A DNA stretch of 64,000 nucleotides from Hymenobacter sp. BT188 (GCF_014333585.1 NZ_JACSCW010000004.1:620001-684000), one strand, 5' to 3'; positions 33,025-42,839 are shown, counted from the stretch's first letter. Notes: generated by a model not told the origin, from the sequence alone. Made by a program: numbers and translations.

Positions 33025-33831
33025 TTAGTTAGCTTCCAAAATCTGGAAAAGCTCGTCGAGCTTGGGCGTCAGGATAATCTCGGTGCGACGGTTTTGAGCC
33101 TTTTCGGCGGGGGTAGCATTGGCAGTGATGGGGAGATATTGGGCCCGACCAGAGGGCGTAACCTGAGCAGGAGTGAGGCCGGCCGTAGTCAGGATGCGGG
33201 TGATTTCGGTGGCGCGCAGCACGCTCAGATCCCAGTTGTCTTTCATGCCGGCCGTGCCGCGGGCAATGGGCACATTGTCGGTGTGGCCTTCCACCAACAC
33301 GTTTACATCCTGGTTGCCTTTGAGGGCAGTGGCGAGCTTCTTCAGCGCCTCCTGGCCTTTCGGATCAACAACGGTGGAGCCTGATTTAAACAAAAGCTGC
33401 TCAGAGAGCGAAACGTACACTTTGCCGTTCTTCACATTCACCGTCAGATCGTTGGCATTGAAGCCCAGCAGTGCGTCGCCCACCTTTTGGCGCAGGGCCT
33501 TTACGGCAGCTTCCTTCTGATCGAGCACGCGTTGCAGCTCGGCAATGCGCTGCTCGCGGTCCTGCAATTGCTCCTTGGTGGTGCCTAGGTTCTCGTTCAA
33601 CTGGTTGACTTCCTGATTTTTGCTCAACAGGTTGGAGCGCAAAGCTTCCTCGGTTTGAGCTTTCTCCTGCTCCAAAGCTGATTTTTGGGCTTCCAATTGT
33701 TCGCGGGAGCTGAGCAGCTCCGAGTTTTGCTGCTGCAGGGCTGCTATTTCTTTCTTGTTGCAGCCGCCGAGCAGGAGAGTGCCTGCGCTCCAAAGTGCCA
33801 CTAGTGCGGTTCGGGAAACAGTAGAGTTCAT
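33025..33831 (-). CDS. OmpA-family lipoprotein with coiled coil
   Basis: 268 residues. The lipobox is LLLGGCNK. A coiled coil rich in Gln, Glu and Leu follows (about residues 25-115). A C-terminal OmpA peptidoglycan-binding domain (about 135-265) has VLVEGHTDNVPI and LSVLRATEITRIL, with the Asp and Arg that hold diaminopimelate. It anchors the outer membrane to the cell wall. The ATG at 33831 is chosen because it begins the lipoprotein signal; upstream codons are not coding-like. Confidence 0.9.
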   Translation of the reverse strand: MNSTVSRTALVALWSAGTLLLGGCNKKEIAALQQQNSELLSSREQLEAQKSALEQEKAQTEEALRSNLLSKNQEVNQLNENLGTTKEQLQDREQRIAELQRVLDQKEAAVKALRQKVGDALLGFNANDLTVNVKNGKVYVSLSEQLLFKSGSTVVDPKGQEALKKLATALKGNQDVNVLVEGHTDNVPIARGTAGMKDNWDLSVLRATEITRILTTAGLTPAQVTPSGRAQYLPITANATPAEKAQNRRTEIILTPKLDELFQILEAN

Positions 33832-34066
33832 AAAAAAGGATTTAAGAAGAAAGTAAAGACCAGCATAAGCTTGGACGGCCCACATACGGCAACCCTTGAG
33901 CTTGCGGGGTTGAAGGTAGCGGGAAATATTTTTCGCGCTACCTTCAGCGCAAAGCGTTGTACTGGTTTCGTTTGAAAAAGTAAAAAAGCCTCCCAGACAG
34001 CACGCACCTTACACCACTATCGTATCTTCGTGGTCGCTTCAGCTTACCATTTTACCGCCGCATCAC

Positions 34067-35863
34067 TTGCGTATTCATTCTTCCTTCGTGCGGGCTTTTT
34101 TTCTGCTTCTCAGTTTGGTGTTGAGTGGGGTTTGCCATGTTACTCACGCCGCCACGCCGCCTACGGCCCGCTACTGGGTGGTACTGCGCGATAAAGCCGG
34201 CGTCCGCTTTGATCCAACTACATATTTTGCCCCCCAGGCCCTGGCTCGTCGCAAACGCCAGCAGCTGCCTCTCATCGACAGCACCGATTTCCCCGTGCGC
34301 CCCGACTACTTGCGTCAGGTGCAGGCTGCGGTCGATTCAGTTGTGTTCGTAAGCCGCTGGTTTAATGCTGTCTCCTGTCGCGCAACGCCAATTCAAGCTG
34401 CCGCGCTGCGCCGCTTGCCGGGTGTGCGAACCGTAGAAAGCCGGCCTGATGCGCCTATGCTTCCGGCTGCCCAGCCAGGAGCGCCGGAGCGTGGTATGCC
34501 GGAAGTATCCGCTACTGACCATCAGCTGGCATTCAGCCAAACGGCCAGTCTAGGGTTAGCTGACTTTCGCCAGGCCAAGCTCGACGGCCGTGGGCTGCGG
34601 ATTGCTATCTTCGATGTAGGCTTTTCAGGCGCCGACCAGCACGCGGCGTTCCAGCATTTACGCACCGGTAAGCGTATTCTGGCGACCTACGATTTTCTTA
34701 AAAAACAGCCGTATGTGTACGCTGGCGGCAGCCACGGCACAGAGGTTCTCTCGTGTATAGCCGGTATTCTGCCCGACGGAACAGCGCTGGGTCTGGCCCC
34801 TGAAGCCGAGTTTTTGCTGGCCCGCACCGAGCAGCTGCACCGCGAGCAATTCGCCGAGGAGGAAGCGTGGCTGGCTGCCGCCGAGTGGGCTGACCGACAA
34901 GGAGTCGATATTATCAATTCCTCGTTGGGCTACACCAGCCGCCGCTACTTTCCTGAGCAGATGAATGGCCGCAATAGCCTTGTGGCCCGCGCGGCAGCCA
35001 TGGCCGTGCGCAAGGGAATATTGGTGGTGAATGCGGCCGGAAACGACGGCCTCGACCCGGAGTGGCGCACTATCGGTACGCCCGCCGATGGCGACTCGGT
35101 GCTGGCCGTGGGTGGTCTCGACCCTGACAACTTCCTGCATATCGGCTTCAGCAGCTACGGCCCGACGGCCGATAAACGCCTTAAGCCCAATGTAACCGCT
35201 TATGGAACAGTGCTGGCGGCCGCGCCGGGTGGTTATGTGCGCACCCAGGGCACGTCGTTTGCGAGTCCGCTGCTGGCGGGTTTTGCGGCTTGCGCGTGGC
35301 AGCAAAACCGCAACCTAACGGCTATGCAGCTCTTCGAAAAGCTGCAGGCCTCGGCCAACCTATATCCTTACTACGACTATGCTCATGGGTATGGAATGCC
35401 GCGTGCTTCCTGGTTTACGGCAGATGTCTCGAAAAAGCCCCCCACAGCCGCTACCTTCGATTTTGTAGCGCAGCCCGATAGTATGTTGGCAGTTATCATT
35501 CGGCCGGGTGTTGGGGAGGTGGCTGCGCGGGCATTGCCTTTGTATTCTGATTCGGTGGATGTAAAGGCGCCTGCTGGTAAAGATAAACCTGTCTCAGTGC
35601 CGGCTGTTGGCCGTGAAGAACTGGCCCCACCCGTATCCGAAAGTGCCGAAAAAAAACCCCCAGCCGGTGCCACGTCTGCTTTGCCCGACCCACCCAGCTA
35701 CCTGTACTGGCACGTATCCGACCGCCGCGGGGTGCTACGCACGTACGAGGTGTTGGACGTGAAACAGCGCGCTGTGCTGCAAATACCTCTGCGTAACCTA
35801 CAAGCTGGCGACACGGTGCAGGTGCATTATCGGGGGTTCACTTCTACTTATTCAGCTAAATGA
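34067..35863 (+). CDS. Secreted S8 (subtilisin-like) serine peptidase
   Basis: About 598 residues. A signal peptide (to about residue 28) precedes a propeptide-like region and an S8 domain. The catalytic triad is Asp about 182 (IAIFDVGFSG), His about 222 (GGSHGTEV) and Ser about 395 (GTSFASPLL), with the Asn of NAAGNDG as oxyanion residue. The C-terminal 190 residues contain a Pro-rich linker and a beta-rich end. The start is uncertain: TTG at 34067 or GTG at 34088, both after a TATCTTCG promoter-like box near 34023. The stop overlaps the next gene by 4 bases (ATGA), so the two are co-translated. Confidence 0.88.
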   Translation: MRIHSSFVRAFFLLLSLVLSGVCHVTHAATPPTARYWVVLRDKAGVRFDPTTYFAPQALARRKRQQLPLIDSTDFPVRPDYLRQVQAAVDSVVFVSRWFNAVSCRATPIQAAALRRLPGVRTVESRPDAPMLPAAQPGAPERGMPEVSATDHQLAFSQTASLGLADFRQAKLDGRGLRIAIFDVGFSGADQHAAFQHLRTGKRILATYDFLKKQPYVYAGGSHGTEVLSCIAGILPDGTALGLAPEAEFLLARTEQLHREQFAEEEAWLAAAEWADRQGVDIINSSLGYTSRRYFPEQMNGRNSLVARAAAMAVRKGILVVNAAGNDGLDPEWRTIGTPADGDSVLAVGGLDPDNFLHIGFSSYGPTADKRLKPNVTAYGTVLAAAPGGYVRTQGTSFASPLLAGFAACAWQQNRNLTAMQLFEKLQASANLYPYYDYAHGYGMPRASWFTADVSKKPPTAATFDFVAQPDSMLAVIIRPGVGEVAARALPLYSDSVDVKAPAGKDKPVSVPAVGREELAPPVSESAEKKPPAGATSALPDPPSYLYWHVSDRRGVLRTYEVLDVKQRAVLQIPLRNLQAGDTVQVHYRGFTSTYSAK

Positions 35864-36591
35864 AGCTTCTGCGCTTGCTGACAGTCGCGGCCTGCGCGAC
35901 TACATGGCTCATGGGCATACCTGCAGCTCAGGCTCAAAGTGTGTTGTTGCGCGGCAATGTGGCCGCCGATACGCTCCGCTCCGACACGGGCCCCAATCGG
36001 ACTTTCTTCAGTCATTTCTACCTGGGCTATGCGGCCGTGGTAGGCAAATTTGATGGGCCGGGTGCTGAGTTGCGCTATGGGCGGTCGGGGGAGATGTTTG
36101 TAGGAATGCGGCAGAAATATCGGTTGTCGCAGACGGCGGCAGTTGGCCTCGATTTGCGCTATGCTCGCCTAGTGTATCATCTGGCCCAGAATGACCAGAA
36201 ATTTCTGCCCACTCCTGATCAGCACCAACGCGAAACCATTGCCCTGCCTCAGGCTCAGGCCGAAGTATATGGCCGCCTGAACATCGGTCGGCGCGGCAAT
36301 GTGGTGGGCCGCTACCTCGACCTGACGGGCTGGGGCGGCTGGATTATCAGTTCGGCGCATCACTACGTCGACAAACCCGGCCCTAACGGCGCTGGGCTAA
36401 TAGAGGTAACGGAGCGTAAACTGAACTATATAAACCGTTGGTCGTACGGGGTGGGGGCACGGCTGGGTTCGGGGCGCTACGCTGTGGTAACTCGCTACCG
36501 GCTCGCCGATAGCTTTAAGGATTTGGCTGATGCGCCGCGCTACCCAGAATTCCCGCGCCTAGTGATAGGTCTGGAGCTAGGGCTGTTCTAA
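35860..36591 (+). CDS. Outer-membrane beta-barrel protein, unknown role
   Basis: 243 residues with a signal peptide (to about 26, AQAQS). The rest alternates hydrophobic and polar residues in strands (e.g. AAVGLDLRYARLVYHLA, YAVVTRYRLADSF) and ends LVIGLELGLF, i.e. an aromatic/hydrophobic last strand typical of barrels. Its start overlaps the S8 peptidase stop, so it may work with that peptidase at the outer membrane (inference from overlap only). No known family name is claimed. Confidence 0.78.
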   Translation: MKLLRLLTVAACATTWLMGIPAAQAQSVLLRGNVAADTLRSDTGPNRTFFSHFYLGYAAVVGKFDGPGAELRYGRSGEMFVGMRQKYRLSQTAAVGLDLRYARLVYHLAQNDQKFLPTPDQHQRETIALPQAQAEVYGRLNIGRRGNVVGRYLDLTGWGGWIISSAHHYVDKPGPNGAGLIEVTERKLNYINRWSYGVGARLGSGRYAVVTRYRLADSFKDLADAPRYPEFPRLVIGLELGLF

Positions 36592-36747
36592 TGAAGTATC
36601 CATATTCTAAGATAAATCCAGCTTTTTTTACGTTTAAATCGCTCTAAAATGATTCCTTTGGTACAAATTTAGCTGTGAAAGCTGGTCACTATATGTTTCA
36701 AATCTGTAGTGTCGTCGAACTACTCCTGCATACTTCCTTAGTCTATA

Positions 36748-37347
36748 ATGAAAAAACTTTTTCTCTCTGCCTCAGTGGCTACTTTACTGTTTCAAGCGTC
36801 GTGTATAACGACTGAGCGCGAAACGGCTACCTCTAAAAGCGACGGTAAAATATTTACCCCAACGCCTGCTAATAAGCGCGCCCGCCTCACTGAGCGCAGC
36901 ATTCTGAATACCGTTCGGGCCAGCCATAACTTCACCAGTAATAAGGAGAAGGACAGCTTCGTGCTTTTGTTGCAGGGGCCTAAAATCCTGAACGCACAGG
37001 CCCGCTTTATCATCATTAATGCCACCGGCGATACCATCCGCAATGAGGTAATGCCCGCCACGGCGCTGCTCAGCGACCGGGATCTGGAAAACCCCAGCTC
37101 GGCCACGGTGCGCGATAAAGAAATAGCCATTTTGAAGGCTATGAATACCTTTTTTAGCACCGACCGGTTCACGCAGCCCGCTATTCCGCGCAACGCCGAC
37201 CAGCCCGAAGATGTAGAGCCGCAAGTCTGGACCGCTATTCAGGGCGACAATAAGGCCGTAGGCTTCGACTATATCGGGGCGGGCGGCCGCGAGCGCCGTA
37301 TTGCGTATGCCAAGGAATTGCAGCGCGCGGTAGTCGTTGCCCAGTAA
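36748..37347 (+). CDS. Lipoprotein of unknown function
   Basis: 199 residues. The signal ends in a likely lipobox (LLFQASC). The mature part contains a beta-rich domain (FVLLLQGPKILNAQARFIIINATGDTIRN) and a C-terminal half with GDNKAVGFDYIGAGGRERRIAYAKE. I do not recognise the family. It has its own upstream gap of 156 bases and ends at a G-C6 terminator. Confidence 0.7.
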   Translation: MKKLFLSASVATLLFQASCITTERETATSKSDGKIFTPTPANKRARLTERSILNTVRASHNFTSNKEKDSFVLLLQGPKILNAQARFIIINATGDTIRNEVMPATALLSDRDLENPSSATVRDKEIAILKAMNTFFSTDRFTQPAIPRNADQPEDVEPQVWTAIQGDNKAVGFDYIGAGGRERRIAYAKELQRAVVVAQ

Positions 37348-37371
37348 GCTTTCAGAGAGAATTAAGCAGAC

Positions 37372-37410
37372 ATAAAAAAGCCCCCCAAAATATTCTGGGG
37401 GGCTTTTTTA
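37372..37410. terminator. Bidirectional G-C6 terminator
   Basis: ATAAAAAAGCCCCCCA and TGGGGGGCTTTTTTA pair around AAATATTC, between convergent genes (lipoprotein + / M23 -). Confidence 0.9.
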
Positions 37411-37434
37411 GTGCTCAAAAGAGTGATGTTTATT

Positions 37435-38784
37435 TTAACCTGCTTTAGCGGCCCAGCCTACAATGCCTGCCGCACTGCGCACTAGTTGAAACCCACCAAC
37501 TTCGCCCAAAACAGCAACGCTGCTGCGGGCGGGCAACGTATCAAAAGGCGCTACGCCGGCTTGGGGCAGCTTTATTAAATCGGTGGCGGCGGCCAGCAGT
37601 TCCTGGCGCAGAGGCTCCGCCGCGGCTGATACCACTGAACGGGCGGCGATGTAGCCAATTTGCCCCCCAGGATGCTCTACGCGGTAATAATCGGCTTGGC
37701 TGCCTACTACCAGCAGCGGAGTATCGCGCACCAAAGTTGCTACGGTAGTAGCGCCCTTCGCAGCGGGGCTTAAGCGCAGGTCGGCGCGCTTCTCCCGCAC
37801 CCGCACCCATTGACCAAGGCGCTCAGGGCTGGTGCGTGGAGCCGGAGGCAACGCATCAGCGCGGCGCACGAAAGGAAAAGGATCAACAGCCCCGCGGCCG
37901 CCCCGATAAATGCCGAAATGGAGATGGGGCGGTGTAGTACGAGCGTTGCCGGTATTGCCTACTAAGCCCAATGTATCACCGATCTGCACCGTCTGACCAG
38001 CCTGCACAAGCTGTTGGTCGAGGTGGGCGTAGTAGAGGTGCTGGCCATGCTCGGTGTCGGCCAGCCAGACCACTTTACCACCCCTCGGCGTTTCGTTTAC
38101 CCTAGTGATATGGCCCGGCGCAGCCGCTACCACGGGCGTACCACGCTTGGCAAAAATGTCAATGCCTTCGTGGCGCCGGGCGCCAGCGTCGCGGTCTACG
38201 CCCCAGAAACTACCTACGGCCACATCGTTTTTGCCCTGCACTGGGAAAGCTAATGACGGCTCGCGCTGAATGCGCAGGGTATAGCGCCCCGTGCGCAACA
38301 GTTCGGGCTGCACCCGCAATAAGTGCTGGCGGTCATCCTCGGCCACGTAGCTAAAAGTGGACGCGGCCGTATCAGCCGAGGTGATGAGGCGGGGAGGAGT
38401 GTTATCGGGGCTAAGCTCAAAAGCATCAAGAAAGACTCGTACATCGGCACCGGCATCCAGCGTCAGGCTGATGCGCACGGTTTCGCCCTCACGCACAGCA
38501 TAGCGGTAAGCGGCCGCCCGGGCCTGATCGGCGCGGAAAAAACCGGTCTCCTGGAAGGGAAGTGTTACCACCAGCGAGTCGCGCAGGGCGCGGTCGGCGG
38601 CGGCAAGCCAGTCGCGACCAAGGGCCGTTTGGTCGAGGCCACTCTGGCGCAGTCGGCGCGCGTAGGATTCGTGGGGAGTGGTTTTCTGAAATATGGCCTG
38701 CAACGTTTGTTGCTTGCTACAGGCAGAAAGCAACAATAAAAAGCATAACAGATAAAACGGCGTGCGCACGGAGCGTAAAGGCAT
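37435..38784 (-). CDS. M23-family peptidoglycan peptidase lipoprotein
   Basis: 449 residues. The lipobox is LLLLSACSK. A pre-domain (about 30-180) precedes an M23/LytM domain (about 185-320). The zinc ligands are in RRHEGIDIFA (His, Asp) and PPHLHFGIY (HxH). A C-terminal SH3-like domain (about 330-445) probably binds the wall. It cuts peptide cross-links in the cell wall, or regulates amidases if degenerate, but the catalytic residues look complete. Confidence 0.9.
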   Translation of the reverse strand: MPLRSVRTPFYLLCFLLLLSACSKQQTLQAIFQKTTPHESYARRLRQSGLDQTALGRDWLAAADRALRDSLVVTLPFQETGFFRADQARAAAYRYAVREGETVRISLTLDAGADVRVFLDAFELSPDNTPPRLITSADTAASTFSYVAEDDRQHLLRVQPELLRTGRYTLRIQREPSLAFPVQGKNDVAVGSFWGVDRDAGARRHEGIDIFAKRGTPVVAAAPGHITRVNETPRGGKVVWLADTEHGQHLYYAHLDQQLVQAGQTVQIGDTLGLVGNTGNARTTPPHLHFGIYRGGRGAVDPFPFVRRADALPPAPRTSPERLGQWVRVREKRADLRLSPAAKGATTVATLVRDTPLLVVGSQADYYRVEHPGGQIGYIAARSVVSAAAEPLRQELLAAATDLIKLPQAGVAPFDTLPARSSVAVLGEVGGFQLVRSAAGIVGWAAKAG

Positions 38785-38996
38785 CAGACTGGGTTAGAAT
38801 TACGAATTGCATAAATAACCCCGGAGCCCGCCGAGTGGTTCGGTAGTACGCCTTGTTCATTCCGTCAAGGTAAGACATAGTGTTTGGTTGGAGCGGCGTC
38901 GCTTTTCCTTTCAGATTGGCAACTAATTGGTCTTAACCAGACTTATCAGCAAAGCGTAGGAACGGTTTTTTTGCATCAATCCCACCGATTTCCTTC

Positions 38997-39004
38997 TAAT
39001 TTTG
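38997..39004 (+). promoter_or_regulatory. -7 promoter box before the HMG-CoA lyase gene
   Basis: TAATTTTG fits TAnnTTTG, 42 bases before the ATG. A TTTG (38970-38973) 23 bases upstream could be the -33 element, although the spacing is slightly long. Confidence 0.6.
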
Positions 39005-39046
39005 TTTCCCGCCCCAGGCTACCCACCCAATTCTGCTCTTTACTTT

Positions 39047-39904
39047 ATGAAGCTTATAGAATGCCCGCGTGATGCCATGCAGGGCTTGCCAGAGTTTATT
39101 TCCACCTCCGCCAAAATCGCTTATCTAAATACCCTGCTTCGCGTCGGTTTCGATACCCTGGATTTTGGCAGTTTTGTGTCGCCGAAAGCAATTCCCCAAC
39201 TCCGGGATACGGAAGAAGTGCTGGCCGGCCTCGATTTGAGCAACACGCGCACCAAGCTCCTGGCCATTGTGGCCAACCTGCGCGGTGCCGAAACGGCTGC
39301 GGCTTATCCTCAGATTCAATACATTGGCTTCCCGTTGTCGGTATCCGAAACGTTTCAGCGGCGTAATACCAACAAGACCATTGCGGAAGCCATCACGGAG
39401 CTGGCTGAGATGCACAATGTGTGCGAAAAGGCTGGCAAAACGCTCGTCACCTACCTTTCGATGGGTTTTGGTAACCCATACGGTGACCCCTGGAGTCCGG
39501 AAGTGGTAGCCTATTTTACCCGGCAACTGGCCGATATGGGCGTGCGTATTGTGGCCCTCTCCGACACTATCGGCGCTTCAACGCCCGATACCATTACGCC
39601 CTTATTTGGCGAGCTGATTTCGGCCTTCCCTCAAATTGAATTTGGCGCGCACCTGCACACAGCACCGGTATACTGGCGCGAGAAAGTAGACGCGGCGTAC
39701 CGGGCTGGCTGCCGCCGCTTCGATGGGGCCATTGGCGGCGTAGGTGGCTGCCCGATGGCAACTGACAAGCTCACCGGTAACATGCCCACCGAAAAACTGG
39801 TGGCCTACTTTGACGAGACTGGCGTAGATTTGGGGCTTGATCGGGACGCCTTCCGGATTGCTCAGGTAGCGGCTGGGGAAGTATTTGGTTTTGTTAAACG
39901 ATAA
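39047..39904 (+). CDS. Hydroxymethylglutaryl-CoA lyase
   Basis: 285 residues, a DRE-TIM metallolyase. It splits HMG-CoA into acetyl-CoA and acetoacetate in leucine degradation. The N-terminal ECPRDAMQG supplies the catalytic Arg/Asp. FGAHLHTAP gives the metal-binding His pair, and GGVGGCPMATDKLTGN carries the catalytic Cys loop. The ATG at 39047 is the normal start; a TTG upstream lies in the promoter box. The next gene is a LutA-like Fe-S protein in the same direction, but no other leucine genes are nearby. Confidence 0.9.
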   Translation: MKLIECPRDAMQGLPEFISTSAKIAYLNTLLRVGFDTLDFGSFVSPKAIPQLRDTEEVLAGLDLSNTRTKLLAIVANLRGAETAAAYPQIQYIGFPLSVSETFQRRNTNKTIAEAITELAEMHNVCEKAGKTLVTYLSMGFGNPYGDPWSPEVVAYFTRQLADMGVRIVALSDTIGASTPDTITPLFGELISAFPQIEFGAHLHTAPVYWREKVDAAYRAGCRRFDGAIGGVGGCPMATDKLTGNMPTEKLVAYFDETGVDLGLDRDAFRIAQVAAGEVFGFVKR

Positions 39905-40042
39905 ATTGAACCTGTGGCCTTTGCGGCCAACTACTGCTTAATTCCGCAGTTGCGGCTCTATAAACCCCCCCCCAGCGCCATGTCAGCTCGCTGAGTGAAG
40001 CGCCGCCTAGCTTCCTCCCCGATTCGCGCTTCAACCTTCGCT

Positions 40043-40777
40043 ATGCCCATCGTCGATTTATTCATTCCCTGCTTCGTAGACCAGCTTTTCCCCCAGACTG
40101 CCATGAACATGGTGAAGGTGCTGGAGGCCGTAGGCTGCGAGGTGCACTACAATACCAACCAAACCTGTTGCGGGCAGCCTGCTTACAACGCCGGCTACAA
40201 ATCCGAAAGCTGCGAGGTAGCCACCAAGTTTCTGGACGATTTTCCGGCTGGGGGACAAAATCGGTATATCGTGAGTCCGTCGGCTTCGTGCGTGGGCATG
40301 GTGCGCAACGCATATGCCGAGCTGTTTGAGGGCTCCGCCGACCAAGCTCGTTACCACGGCGTGCAACGGCGCATTTTTGAAATGACGGAGTTTTTGGTGG
40401 ACGTGCTGGGTATTAAGGCCATACCGGGAGCTAAGCTAGCTGGCCAATACACCTACCATGACTCCTGCTCAGCCCTCAGGGAATGCGGTATTAAAGCTGC
40501 GCCGCGCATGTTGCTCGATGCCGTGCAAGGCCTGGAGCGGATGGAAATGGATGAAAGCGAAACCTGCTGCGGCTTCGGCGGCACGTTTGCCGTGAAGTTT
40601 GAAGCCATTTCGGTAGCTATGGCCGAGCAGAAAGTAGAAAACGCCCTGGCTACTGGCGCCCGCTACATCGTGAGCACCGACACAAGCTGCCTCATGCATT
40701 TGGATGCCTACATTCGACGGGAGAAAAAGCCTATCCAAACGCTACACGTAGCCGATGTGCTGGCAAGCGGCTGGTAG
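40043..40777 (+). CDS. LutA-like (CCG-domain) Fe-S oxidoreductase subunit
   Basis: 244 residues with two CCG domains. The signature Cys pairs are in NQTCCGQPAYNAG (about residue 33-45) and ETCCGFGGTFAVK (about 175-187). Related LutA/GlpC/HdrB-like proteins carry electrons during L-lactate or glycolate oxidation. LutB and LutC are not in this window, so the substrate is unknown. The ATG at 40043 is used because it begins the conserved MPIVDLFIPCF. A G-C6 terminator follows. Confidence 0.85.
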   Translation: MPIVDLFIPCFVDQLFPQTAMNMVKVLEAVGCEVHYNTNQTCCGQPAYNAGYKSESCEVATKFLDDFPAGGQNRYIVSPSASCVGMVRNAYAELFEGSADQARYHGVQRRIFEMTEFLVDVLGIKAIPGAKLAGQYTYHDSCSALRECGIKAAPRMLLDAVQGLERMEMDESETCCGFGGTFAVKFEAISVAMAEQKVENALATGARYIVSTDTSCLMHLDAYIRREKKPIQTLHVADVLASGW

Positions 40778-40797
40778 CTAATCCCTCGCTTGATTTT

Positions 40798-40840
40798 AAC
40801 AAAAAAGCCCCCCGGACTTGGTCTGGGGGGCTTTTTTGTT
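40798..40840. terminator. Bidirectional G-C6 terminator
   Basis: AACAAAAAAGCCCCCCGGAC and the complementary right arm GTCTGGGGGGCTTTTTTGTT (one G-T pair) form a strong stem between the convergent LutA-like gene and dapA. Confidence 0.9.
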
Positions 40841-40854
40841 ATTATTCGGATTCC

Positions 40855-41745
40855 TTAAATCAATTGCCGCACCCGTTCTGTCAGGCTTTCCGAGGCAGGG
40901 ACGAGCGGCAGACGTACGGCATCAGAGCAAATACCGAGGGCCGCGAGGGCAGCTTTCACGCCTACTGGGTTGCTTTCTTCATACATCAAGGGGTTCAAAT
41001 CCAGAAAGCCAAAAAGTAGCTCACTGGCTTCGGCAAAATTGCCCCCCAGCGCGGCCCGCGTCATGCTGCTCATGCGGTCGGGGAAGGCATTGCCCAGCAC
41101 ACTGATAACGCCCTCGGCCCCGAAGGAAATCATGGGCACAGTCAGCATATCGTCGCCGCTGATGAGTAGGAATCCGGCGGGGCGACCGGCGGCAATGGCC
41201 ATGCACTGCTCCAGGTTGCCACTGGCTTCTTTGATACCTATAATATTGGGGTGCTGAGCCAGACGCAGGGTCGTGGCGGCGGTCATGTTGGAACTGGTGC
41301 GGCCGGGCACGTTATACAGGATAATTGGCAGGGGAGAGGCATCAGCCAGGCGCTCATAATGGGCTACGATACCGGCTTGGGAAGGCTTATTATAAGCGGG
41401 GCTGGCCGAAAGAATCGCCATTACGCCAGTTAGGTCGGTGGTGCGCAGTAGGTGTTCAACGCCCGCTGTATCGTTGCCTCCAATGCCATACACAAGCGGT
41501 ACCCGACCAGCTACCTGCTCCCGCACAATGCGCAGAATATCAGCGCGCTCTGGTGCCGTTACGGTCGGCGACTCAGCCGTTGTACCGTTGATTACCACGT
41601 ACTCAACGCCGCCATCTACCACGAAATCGACCAAGCGACGCAGGGCCTCAACATCCACGGCATGGTCGGGGGCAGAGGTAAAAGGTGTAATTAAAGCGAC
41701 CCCCGTGCCACGCAGGGCAGAAAGGTGAGAATCTTGTTGGTCCAT
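40855..41745 (-). CDS. dapA: 4-hydroxy-tetrahydrodipicolinate synthase
   Basis: 296 residues, standard length. It condenses pyruvate with aspartate semialdehyde for lysine and diaminopimelate. The Schiff-base Lys is in IGIKEASGN, the catalytic Tyr in LYNVPGRTSSN, and NGTTAESPTV forms the pyruvate pocket. The usual threonine-threonine pair is retained. Nothing unusual except a G-C6 motif near 41040 (coding GGN). Confidence 0.95.
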   Translation of the reverse strand: MDQQDSHLSALRGTGVALITPFTSAPDHAVDVEALRRLVDFVVDGGVEYVVINGTTAESPTVTAPERADILRIVREQVAGRVPLVYGIGGNDTAGVEHLLRTTDLTGVMAILSASPAYNKPSQAGIVAHYERLADASPLPIILYNVPGRTSSNMTAATTLRLAQHPNIIGIKEASGNLEQCMAIAAGRPAGFLLISGDDMLTVPMISFGAEGVISVLGNAFPDRMSSMTRAALGGNFAEASELLFGFLDLNPLMYEESNPVGVKAALAALGICSDAVRLPLVPASESLTERVRQLI

Positions 41746-41873
41746 GCGGGAATAAGCCGTTGTTTTGTAATTGGATTGGTTGCGTGAAGGTAAGTGACTA
41801 CCGTCAAATGCTTTATTCTGCCCTTTTCTTTCGTTTAAAAAATATCGACTTCCTTTTCCTGCTCACACCCCGA

Positions 41874-42782
41874 ATGAAGCTTACCCGTACCCCTCTTTTT
41901 GTGGCCAGCATGTTGGCCACCACGCTTGCCCTGTCTGGTTGCGAAACCAAATCAGCTGCCGCTTCGGAGTCGAAGGAACCATCTGCTGTCGATACTGTTG
42001 CGACTGCACCAGCCGCCGCTGCACCAGCCAATCCGAACGCACCGGCTCCTGATCCGAAGACTATTCCGGCGAATAAAATTGCCACTGCCGCCGAGATTCT
42101 GGCGCGTCCGCAGGTACCAATCCTATGCTATCACCAAGTCCGTGACTGGAAGCCGAAGGACTCAAAGAATGCGAAAGATTACATCGTGCCGGTGGCTCAG
42201 TTTCGCGATCAGATGAAGATGCTGGCCGACAGCGGCTACCACACCATTCTGCCCGATCAGCTGTACGCTTACCTGACAACTGGTGCCCCGCTGCCCTCCA
42301 AGCCCGTCATGCTCACCTTCGATGATACCGACCTGGATCAGTTTACGGTAGCCAAGCCTGAGCTGGATAAGTACGGCTTCAAAGGTGTCTTCTTTATTAT
42401 GACCGTCTCGTTGGGCCGTCCCCGCTACATGAGCAAGGCGCAGGTAAAGGAGCTTTCCGACCAGGGCCACGTCATCGGCTCGCACACCTGGGATCACCAC
42501 AACGTGAAAAAGTATCAGGGCGAGGATTGGGTAACGCAGATTGAGAAACCCACCAAGACGTTAGAGGAAATTACGGGCAAAAAGATCAACTATTTCGCCT
42601 ATCCCTTCGGTTTATGGAATCCCGAGGCTATTCCGGAGTTGAAGAAGCGCGGTTTTGTGAGCGCCTTTGTTCTGGCTGAGAAGCGCGACCAGCAGGACCC
42701 ATTGTTTACCATTCGCCGCATTATTGCCAGCGGCTACTGGTCGCCCCGGACGCTGCATAATAGCATGAAAAACAGCTTTTAA
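41874..42782 (+). CDS. Polysaccharide deacetylase lipoprotein
   Basis: 302 residues. The lipobox is LALSGCETK. An Ala/Pro-rich linker (about 25-65) leads to a NodB-type carbohydrate esterase 4 domain. VMLTFDDTD gives the catalytic and metal Asp, SHTWDHHN the two metal His, and the C-terminal region has YFAYPFG. It probably deacetylates N-acetylated surface glycans or peptidoglycan. The ATG at 41874 is selected because it starts the lipoprotein signal; an upstream in-frame codon gives an unlikely leader. A G-C6 terminator follows. Confidence 0.88.
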   Translation: MKLTRTPLFVASMLATTLALSGCETKSAAASESKEPSAVDTVATAPAAAAPANPNAPAPDPKTIPANKIATAAEILARPQVPILCYHQVRDWKPKDSKNAKDYIVPVAQFRDQMKMLADSGYHTILPDQLYAYLTTGAPLPSKPVMLTFDDTDLDQFTVAKPELDKYGFKGVFFIMTVSLGRPRYMSKAQVKELSDQGHVIGSHTWDHHNVKKYQGEDWVTQIEKPTKTLEEITGKKINYFAYPFGLWNPEAIPELKKRGFVSAFVLAEKRDQQDPLFTIRRIIASGYWSPRTLHNSMKNSF

Positions 42783-42795
42783 TAGGCTGAATTCT

Positions 42796-42839
42796 TATAA
42801 AAAAAGCCCCCCAGACTACTTCTGGGGGGCTTTCTTATG
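42796..42839. terminator. G-C6 terminator
   Basis: ATAAAAAAAGCCCCCCAGA and TCTGGGGGGCTTTCTTAT pair with one mismatch around CTACT. It ends the deacetylase gene. Confidence 0.85.

Noticed and set aside
42796..42839. Terminators counted as mobile repeats
   Set aside because: Their inverted G-C6 arms with A/T runs and positions at gene ends fit terminators; only the split pair at 54.4/55.4 kb needs another explanation.
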